From the NCBI RefSeq assembly GCF_039696035.1, contig NZ_CP155567.1, positions 1,855,001 through 1,919,000 of the forward strand: a stretch of 64,000 nucleotides of DNA, in the 5' to 3' direction. Made by a program: the position numbers and the translations under genes. This document shows positions 57,505 through 64,000 of the stretch, piece after piece. The notes under the pieces were generated by a model. That model saw only the letters and a program-made list of their open reading frames with translations, was not told the origin of the DNA and searched no databases. How positions within the stretch are numbered: the first letter of the stretch is position 1; each line of letters begins with the position of its first letter. The DNA comes from Microbulbifer sp. SAOS-129_SWC (GTDB lineage Bacteria > Pseudomonadota > Gammaproteobacteria > Pseudomonadales > Cellvibrionaceae).

Positions 57505-60072
57505 ATGGCAAGAACAGCAACCACGGCCACCATGGTGGCCAACCTCGAGCTGCGCTCCGAGCAGTACAAGCGGCAGCTGGCGCAGGCACAGGCGCGCAAC
57601 AAGGCCTTTGCCCGCGAGGTGAAAACGGCCAGCACGGCGAGCGACGATTTCAGTCGCTCTATGCGGACCGCCTCAACCAGCACCGGCAAGTTTGTCGGCA
57701 CCCTGGGGCGCCTCTCTCCGGCGATTGTCTCAGTGGCCGGCCCGGCCGGGTTGGGTGTACTCGCGGCCTCCTCGATTGCCGCGGAGCGCGAGATGGGCAA
57801 CCTGTCGCGCGCGTTCGGCGTGTCTGTGCAGGCGATGAAGGAGTGGCAGTACGCGGGCAATGTTGTCGGGGTGCAAGGCGACAAGGTCGCCGACATCATG
57901 AAGGATGCCTCGGAAAAGATTGGTGAATTTGCCCGCACAGGCGGCGGCGAAGCTGCCGACCTTTTCAAGCAGCTGAATCTGGATATCAGCGAGTTCGTCG
58001 GCCTGGCGCCCGACCAGCAACTACTCAAGATTGGCGAAGCGCTGCAGCAGGTGGGCACGCGCTCCGAGAAGATCTTCTTCCTTGAGTCGATGGCCAGCGA
58101 TGCAAGTCTGTTGCTGCCGCTACTGGATAACAACGCAACCAAGCTGCGCGAGCTGCAGCAGGAGGCGCGCGACGCCGGGGTAGCACTGAATTCCACCGAC
58201 TCGGCGAAGCTGCAGCAGGCGGGCGATGCCATGTTCCGCATGGAGCAGGCCAGCCGTGGTTTGTCCAACCAGCTGGCCGTAGTACTCGCACCGAGTATCG
58301 AGAGCGTCAGCAACCGCGTAATCGCGTTGTCCAAGCAGGGCGAGACGCTGGCGACCGGCATGGAAGTCACGTTCACGGCCGTGGGTGCAGTGATGGCGGG
58401 GCGCTTCGCCGCGGCCATCGGCGGGCGGATCGCGCAGATGGGGCTGCTGCAGGCCGCCACCTACAAGGCGACGGTGCAGACCAATGCGATGGGGCAGGCG
58501 ATCGGGCGCACCACCTTGGCAACCCGCACGGCGGCCGTGGCGGCCACCGGCTTGCGCACGGCATTTTCCTTCCTCGGCGGGCCGGTTGGGGTGATCACCA
58601 TTGCGTTAACGTCGCTGGTGGCCTGGAATGCTGCTCAGCCAACCACCGAGGAAAAAGCCGAAACCCTGCGGGCGAAAATTAACAAGCTGGCGCAGTCCTG
58701 GGAGCGGTTGAGTTCGGCGCAGCGTGCGACCGCGCAGAACGAGATCAATGCCAAAATCCGGGATTATGAATCGGATGTTGAGAGGCTTGAAAAGCGGATC
58801 AAGAAGCTCACTACCAGCGGCTCGGATGGCGGCTTCGGTGTGCGGCTGGCGAAAGACAAGCATTCTCCGGAAGTGGAGGCGATACAGGCACAAATTGACG
58901 GCCTGAATACGTCCATCGCTGAAGCGAAAAGTGGGCTGACCAATCTCGGCAAGCCCAACAAGGAAGGACTACAAGCGCAGGCGAAGGCCGAATTCCAGGC
59001 CGCGCTGGCGCGCGAACAAGCCGAGCGCGATCGTGCCGCGACTGAACTGAAAAACGTGCAGGAAACCAGCGCCGCCAAGCTGGTGCAACTGGATCAGTTC
59101 CTGGCCGATAAAAACGGCAAGCTGAAACTCGATCACGAGCAGCGCCTGCAGCAGATCGCCGCGCTGCAGATTGCGGAGCAGGAGCTGACCAAGCGCGGTT
59201 ACAGCACCATGGACCAGCTGCGCGCTGACTACTCAGCGCGGGAAAACAACCGCTACCAGCAGGCGCTGGCGCAGCTGCAGGCGCAGAACAATAGCAAGGG
59301 TGGAGAAGGCGGCGACGATAACAACGGCGGTGTCGGCCCCGATGGCCTGACCGATGCCGAGCGCCAGCGCGTGACCTCGCGCCTGGAAACCCTGAAGCTG
59401 TCCTGGCTCACGGAGCAGGAACAGCTGCAGGTACAGCAGGACGAGGAGATGTCTCTGCTCGACCAAGCCTATGCGAGCAAGTTGATCGCGCGGGATGAGT
59501 ACGAGCGGGACCTGACACAGCTTGAAGCCAAGCATGTGAAGCAACGTCAGGCACTGCAGCAAGCTGGCACTAAAAGTGAGCTGGGTCTTTATGTGTCCGG
59601 TGCTGCGCAGATATTGGGTGCTGCAGCTACCCATAGCAAAAAAATGGCGAAACTGAGTAAAGAGGTCGCGATATTTGAAACCGGTATATCGTTGGTTAAA
59701 AACATCGCAAGGGCTTCTGAGATCGGTTACCCGCAGAACATCCCGATGATTGCCGGGGCGATTGCTCAGGGTGTTCAAATCGCCGGCATGATGTCGGATC
59801 TGAAGGCGCCTAGCGGAGTTTCTGGCGGCGGCACTGCCGCCAGTTTGCCATCTACCACCGGCGCCACTGCTGCCACTATCGACAACGTCGCCAGCAATGA
59901 CGAAGCTCAAAAAGCCACTCAGCCCGGGGTGGTATTCAACCTAAATGTGCAAGGCAGCATCCACGCCGACAACGGCCAGGCCGTGGCCGAGCAGATCAAG
60001 ACATTGATCAGCGAGCAGGATTTCGAGCTGATCGACAAGAACAGCCGTCAGGCTCTGAATCTGGCCAGCTGA
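57505..60072 (+). CDS. Tail tape measure protein
   Basis: 855 residues. Starts MARTATTATMVANLELRSEQYKRQLAQAQARNKAF; two coiled-coil regions and hydrophobic segments (SIVSVAGPAGLGVLAASS-type). It sets tail length; by the usual rule of about 0.15 nm per residue this is a moderate tail, an estimate only. Confidence 0.9.
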   Translation: MARTATTATMVANLELRSEQYKRQLAQAQARNKAFAREVKTASTASDDFSRSMRTASTSTGKFVGTLGRLSPAIVSVAGPAGLGVLAASSIAAEREMGNLSRAFGVSVQAMKEWQYAGNVVGVQGDKVADIMKDASEKIGEFARTGGGEAADLFKQLNLDISEFVGLAPDQQLLKIGEALQQVGTRSEKIFFLESMASDASLLLPLLDNNATKLRELQQEARDAGVALNSTDSAKLQQAGDAMFRMEQASRGLSNQLAVVLAPSIESVSNRVIALSKQGETLATGMEVTFTAVGAVMAGRFAAAIGGRIAQMGLLQAATYKATVQTNAMGQAIGRTTLATRTAAVAATGLRTAFSFLGGPVGVITIALTSLVAWNAAQPTTEEKAETLRAKINKLAQSWERLSSAQRATAQNEINAKIRDYESDVERLEKRIKKLTTSGSDGGFGVRLAKDKHSPEVEAIQAQIDGLNTSIAEAKSGLTNLGKPNKEGLQAQAKAEFQAALAREQAERDRAATELKNVQETSAAKLVQLDQFLADKNGKLKLDHEQRLQQIAALQIAEQELTKRGYSTMDQLRADYSARENNRYQQALAQLQAQNNSKGGEGGDDNNGGVGPDGLTDAERQRVTSRLETLKLSWLTEQEQLQVQQDEEMSLLDQAYASKLIARDEYERDLTQLEAKHVKQRQALQQAGTKSELGLYVSGAAQILGAAATHSKKMAKLSKEVAIFETGISLVKNIARASEIGYPQNIPMIAGAIAQGVQIAGMMSDLKAPSGVSGGGTAASLPSTTGATAATIDNVASNDEAQKATQPGVVFNLNVQGSIHADNGQAVAEQIKTLISEQDFELIDKNSRQALNLAS

Positions 60073-60093
60073 TCCTTCCCGAGGAGTCTCCCC

Positions 60094-60486
60094 TTGTTTA
60101 TCCAATTCACCCCGACGCGCCAGGTCACCGGCGGCGACGGCAAGCTCGAGGTGCGCCTGAAGGACTACCAGCGCCCGGGCGACAAGCCCGAGGGCAAGCA
60201 GCACAAGTCGCTCGGCGGTTACACCGAGGATGTGCTGTTCCGCATCGAGCGCGAGTGCCAGTGCCAGACCGTGAAACTGCAACTCTCCACTGCCGAGCTG
60301 GCCGTGTGGCGCGAGTTCAATGCCAGCTGTATCGCCGGTGAGTTCTTCCAGTTCGACGCCTATGGCACCGAAGCTGCGCCGGTGGATCCGCGCAACGTGC
60401 AGTTGAAGCGCGGCAGTTTCAAAGAGCAGCGGACCAACGACGGCCGCTATGTGTTCAGCTTTACCACTGTGGAAATGGTCGGTTAA
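60094..60486 (+). CDS. Minor tail protein (putative)
   Basis: 130 residues from TTG 60094 with GAGGAG upstream. Beta-rich; place after the tape measure fits a distal tail or minor tail protein. No family named. Confidence 0.55.
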   Translation: MFIQFTPTRQVTGGDGKLEVRLKDYQRPGDKPEGKQHKSLGGYTEDVLFRIERECQCQTVKLQLSTAELAVWREFNASCIAGEFFQFDAYGTEAAPVDPRNVQLKRGSFKEQRTNDGRYVFSFTTVEMVG

Positions 60487-60489
60487 CCG

Positions 60490-63400
60490 ATGCGCAACAA
60501 CACCGAAACCTTCGACCTCTACAACCAGGCGCCGCAGCGCGAGTTGCGCCTGGTGATCGAGATCGGCTACGACCTGCCGCTGTACCTGGCGAGCCACGCG
60601 GATATTCCCGGGCTGCCGGCCAACGCGATTCTGGGCTGTATCGAAAAGGTCAGCTCTACCAGCCAGCGCCTGATCCCCGAGCAGGGCCGGGCGGAGATCG
60701 GGGCGCTGTCGTTCGATGTGGTGGACGTGGCCGGGCAGTTGACCTATGTGCTGCGCGACGAGCTGCAGAGCGGCAGCGGCATCAAGGGCCGGCGCGTGCG
60801 GCTGTACCAGGGTGGCCGCGGCATGGCGTGGGCGGATTTTCGGCTGGAGCAGACGCAGATTGCCGAGGAGTCGCTGGCCTACGATGCGGGCGCGTACCGG
60901 GTGCGCTGCCGGGATATTCAGCGCGAAATGCGCCAGGATATTTTCGTGCCGCACAGCACGCGCCTGGCTGCGGATTTTGCCAAGGGCGCGAGCACGCTGC
61001 AGGTGTACGATACGTCCAAGTTCGAACCCTGCGACCATATCGCCAGTTTCAGCGAGGGCAACGGCAGCGCGCAGTATTACTACCTGAAAATCAAATACCA
61101 GGACGGCTACGAAATCGTCCGCGCCACCGGCAAGACCGCCACCAGCTTCACCGGCTGCGTGCGCGCGCGCTTCGGCACCGTTGAGGCCGACCACACGGTG
61201 CCGGCGGAGGCCGACGACGAGAAGGGCATCGAGGTCGAGGAATATATCTATCTGGAGATGCCCGGCCCGATGCTGGCCTACAGCCTGCTGACCGGCGACA
61301 TGCTCGGCTGGGGCACGCTGCCGAGCAACTGGCACCTGGGCATAGACCCGGCCACTGTGGAGCAAGATGACTTCCTCAACATCGGCGCCGACTGGTACCA
61401 GCCCGGCGACCACACCAAGGGCCGCATCCTGCGTTTCGCCGGCCTGACCAAGACCGACGGCAAGAAATTCATCGAGCAGGAAATTAATTTATTGCTGGGC
61501 GCGTTTATGCCGGTCAATGCCGCCGGCCAGCTGGGCTACCGGCGCATGACCGGGGTGCTGGCCAATGCCGGCACCGTGGCCACCATCGGTGTCGACGACG
61601 TCACTAGCGTGGGCGCCCTCGATTATGAACTGGCCGACGTGCGCAATGTGTTCACCATCCACTGGAGCTGGTACGAGGCGCCCAAGGTCGACGGCCATTT
61701 CGTGCGTGACAATACCCTGGTAGATGCCGACAGCATTGCCATTCATAAGGTCGCCAAAAAACACACACTCAAGTTCAGGGGCCTGCACGGCAGCCGCCAC
61801 ACCTATACGGCGATCAAAAACACGTTTGACGCGCTGCGCGACCGCTTCGCCGGCCCGCCGCTGCGCCTGCGCCTCGGCCTGCTGCCGTCGAAAAACGACC
61901 TGGAGGTGGGCGACATCGTGCGGGTGACGTTGCCGCAAGTGCGCGACCACTCGCAGGATGTCGCCGGCGGCACCCTCGACCGGGCGATGGAGATCCAGCG
62001 CATCAGCGTGGACCAGGTCTCCGGCGCGGTGACCGCCGAGCTGTTCGGCAGCTACCAGGCGGCCGGCAATGTGCTCGACCAAGACGCCGCCGGCGCCGCC
62101 AGCTACGAGCTGCCCGACAGCTGGTACGACGACGCAGGCACCGAACTGACCGCGGCCGGGATCAGCATCGACGGCAGCGGCTTTATGACCGCCGATGCCA
62201 GCCTCAGTGAGGGCACCTATTACTACCTGGGCGACCTGACCATCCCCGCCGGCACCGTGCTGAGCACCTCCGGCACCGTGCAGCTCAATGTGCGCGGCAC
62301 TTTCCAGAACGAGGGCGATATCGTCGCCACCTCCAGCAACAGCGGGCGCGGCTTCCTCGGCTCCTGCCGCGGCGGCGACGGCACGCTGAAGGGCAAATAT
62401 TTCTATGCGTCCCCGGCGTTCGTCAGTACCCGCGGCGAGACGGTGACCGGGCGCAACGAGGTGATGCCGGCGCTGGCGATCGACAACGACGGCGGCGATC
62501 TGCTGGGCCTGCCCGACGACCTGCGCGGTTCCGGCGGCGCCGACGGCGGCCCGGGGTATTTCTACGACTACAGTAACGACACCTACAACGACGGCGGCGC
62601 CGGTGGTGCGGGCGGCAACGGTGGCGGCGGCCTAGTGGTGGTGGCGCGCGGCATCGCCTTCGGGGTCAGCGGCAAGATCACTACCAGCGGCGCCGATGGC
62701 AGCCCCGGGGAAAATTCCGGCCCCACCTACACCGCCCCCGGCGGCAGCGGTGGCGGCGGCGCCCCCGGTGGCGTGGTGCTGCTGGTGGACGGCACCGGCA
62801 ACCCCTTCCCGCTGCTGACCAGTGGCAAGATCGTCGCCGACTACGGCAGCAGCCCGACCAGCCCCGGCAAGGCCGGCGAGGGCGACCGCAGCCTGGGCAC
62901 CGCCGCGGCGCGCGTGCTGTTCGTGCCGCGCTCGCGCACCCCCTACCCGGACGAGGCCGACCCCACCGTCGACGCCGAGGTGCTGGCGGCGCAGCAGGCC
63001 GCCGCCGCCGCGCAGGCCGACGCCGACGCCAACACCGCGGCGCTGGACGATATCGCCGCGGACGGCAAGCTGGCGCCGGACGAGAAACTGCAGGTGATCC
63101 GCGAGTACAACCAGCAGGCCAGTGAGAAAACCGCGCTGGACAGCCAGGCCGACGACTACGGCCTGACCGCGGAGAAAAGCAGCCTCGGCAGCGCCTGGTC
63201 GGCGCTGACCAGCTACCTGCAGGGCCTGAGCCCGGCCTGGAACGACAAGACCCAGGCCACCGCGATCAGCCGCACCCTGTTCGACAGCAATTGGCAAAAC
63301 TACTACGACGCCAAGGTGGCGCTGCTGAACGCCGCCGCCGACGCCGCGGCGCAGCGCGCCAACTGGTCGCAGGTGAGCGACGACGGCGGCCGGCCGCAGG

Positions 63401-64000
63401 ACAACGCCACCGTGGGCGCGCTGCCCGCGGAAGTCTCGGCGCTGGCGCGGGGAGCTGTCAGCACCATGCACTCGGGCGGCTTCGGCGATCTGCGTTTCGA
63501 GGCGAACAAGCTCACCAACGGCGACCCCAACGACGGCGAGATTCGCGTCCTCGGCAGCAAGTTTTACCACCCGGATGGAACCACGCGCAGCGTCGCCTCG
63601 CCAACCGCGGTGAACACCACTTACGAGGGCAACACGACCGTCGATGTGTTCTATTTGGTGTGGACCGACGAGGCCCCCGCGAGCCGATTTGCATCTCTCA
63701 GTTTTGGCAATTCCACGCAATTTTTCCCGGCGATCTATGACCCGGTGATAGACACGTGGCGCGCGCAGGACAATAACGGGGCGACTGCAACATTTACCCC
63801 GCGCGCTAGCGATTGCATCGTGGCGGTGGGGCGAAAAACATCGGTCAGTGGCGGTGTCGATTCCTTGTCTTCGCTGGTCGGCGTCAACCAGAATTTGCCG
63901 GAGGATGGGGCCACTGCCAACGGCCTGACCTCACTGGTGTATGACCCCGGGTTTGAGTCCTACGGCTTTACCAATGCCAGCTCCGGCTGGTCCCGGGTAA
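60490..64000 (+). CDS. Large tail tip/hub protein, runs past window end
   Basis: I translated this frame by hand from ATG 60490 with no stop to the window end (about 1170 codons visible). The first 500 residues look like a hub/baseplate-type protein (RLVIEIGYDLPLYLASHADIPG, YRVRCRDIQREMRQDIF); about residues 690-770 are glycine-rich (GGAGGAGGNGGGG), and about 830-950 include an Ala-rich coiled coil. It is the candidate host-specificity protein. No VR-like segment is seen in the visible part. Confidence 0.8.
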   Translation, partial: MRNNTETFDLYNQAPQRELRLVIEIGYDLPLYLASHADIPGLPANAILGCIEKVSSTSQRLIPEQGRAEIGALSFDVVDVAGQLTYVLRDELQSGSGIKGRRVRLYQGGRGMAWADFRLEQTQIAEESLAYDAGAYRVRCRDIQREMRQDIFVPHSTRLAADFAKGASTLQVYDTSKFEPCDHIASFSEGNGSAQYYYLKIKYQDGYEIVRATGKTATSFTGCVRARFGTVEADHTVPAEADDEKGIEVEEYIYLEMPGPMLAYSLLTGDMLGWGTLPSNWHLGIDPATVEQDDFLNIGADWYQPGDHTKGRILRFAGLTKTDGKKFIEQEINLLLGAFMPVNAAGQLGYRRMTGVLANAGTVATIGVDDVTSVGALDYELADVRNVFTIHWSWYEAPKVDGHFVRDNTLVDADSIAIHKVAKKHTLKFRGLHGSRHTYTAIKNTFDALRDRFAGPPLRLRLGLLPSKNDLEVGDIVRVTLPQVRDHSQDVAGGTLDRAMEIQRISVDQVSGAVTAELFGSYQAAGNVLDQDAAGAASYELPDSWYDDAGTELTAAGISIDGSGFMTADASLSEGTYYYLGDLTIPAGTVLSTSGTVQLNVRGTFQNEGDIVATSSNSGRGFLGSCRGGDGTLKGKYFYASPAFVSTRGETVTGRNEVMPALAIDNDGGDLLGLPDDLRGSGGADGGPGYFYDYSNDTYNDGGAGGAGGNGGGGLVVVARGIAFGVSGKITTSGADGSPGENSGPTYTAPGGSGGGGAPGGVVLLVDGTGNPFPLLTSGKIVADYGSSPTSPGKAGEGDRSLGTAAARVLFVPRSRTPYPDEADPTVDAEVLAAQQAAAAAQADADANTAALDDIAADGKLAPDEKLQVIREYNQQASEKTALDSQADDYGLTAEKSSLGSAWSALTSYLQGLSPAWNDKTQATAISRTLFDSNWQNYYDAKVALLNAAADAAAQRANWSQVSDDGGRPQDNATVGALPAEVSALARGAVSTMHSGGFGDLRFEANKLTNGDPNDGEIRVLGSKFYHPDGTTRSVASPTAVNTTYEGNTTVDVFYLVWTDEAPASRFASLSFGNSTQFFPAIYDPVIDTWRAQDNNGATATFTPRASDCIVAVGRKTSVSGGVDSLSSLVGVNQNLPEDGATANGLTSLVYDPGFESYGFTNASSGWSRV

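Larger units (their letters stand above)
28369..64000. mobile_element. Temperate siphovirus prophage (left part; right end outside window)
   Basis: An integrase beside a tRNA, a repressor switch, primase and helicase, holin/endolysin, terminases, portal, capsid and tail genes follow in standard lambdoid-like order. Tail genes (tube, gpG/gpGT frameshift, tape measure, no sheath) indicate a long non-contractile tail. No broken structural gene was seen, so the part in view looks intact. Confidence 0.93.

Overview
The window looks like a high-GC marine gammaproteobacterium. The block lpxH-ppiB-glnS-cysS ... folD-tRNA has pseudomonad/Cellvibrionales-type gene order, and something like Microbulbifer is my inference rather than a proven identity. 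Positions 1 to about 28,370 are host chromosome. From there to the right edge lies one temperate siphovirus prophage whose right end is outside the window.

Chromosome. Genes run from a partial DUF3081 protein, a DUF3429 membrane protein and a RutE-like nitroreductase to a LysR regulator divergent from a beta-carbonic anhydrase/SulP transporter pair (probable bicarbonate uptake). Then come poxB, a GltB-type FMN synthase-like protein, a saccharopine-dehydrogenase-like protein, lpxH, ppiB, glnS and cysS. Between cysS and folD sits a complete Wadjet (JetABCD) SMC-type anti-plasmid system at 14.9-22.1 kb, followed by a free-Met-sulfoxide reductase, methyltransferases and rsuA. Several families of GTAG-tipped palindromes (REP-like) occur here and none was seen in the prophage. 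A stable-RNA promoter precedes tRNA-Pro, tRNA-Arg and tRNA-His.

Prophage. The integrase lies about 100 bp past tRNA-His, the presumed attachment site. About 22 minus-strand genes, most with stop-start overlaps of a few bases, form a leftward early operon (40.0 down to 28.5 kb) driven by a lambda-pL-like promoter with repressor operators. A C1-like S24 repressor and a divergent small gene form the lysogeny switch at 40.8-41.9 kb. A TOPRIM primase and a helicase follow, then a 300-bp region with two opposed clusters of 8-bp iterons spaced 10-11 bp (candidate replication origin). A Q-like gene, a late promoter with an early terminator, lysis genes, and lambda-type head and tail genes with a -1 frameshift (gpG/gpGT) complete the region. 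The last tail gene runs off the window.

The most striking system is a diversity-generating retroelement (DGR) embedded in the leftward operon (34.8-37.6 kb). It has two tandem DUF1566-like variable proteins, an Avd accessory protein, and a reverse transcriptase with the DGR-type IGNLSSQ and YVDD motifs. The 93-bp template repeat lies in frame inside the 5' end of the RT reading frame. I aligned it by eye to both variable repeats: 12 and 15 differences respectively, every one at an adenine of the template (23 adenines), with all 70 non-adenine positions identical. Unlike many phage DGRs it is not beside the tail-fibre gene and appears to be under lysogeny-repressor control.
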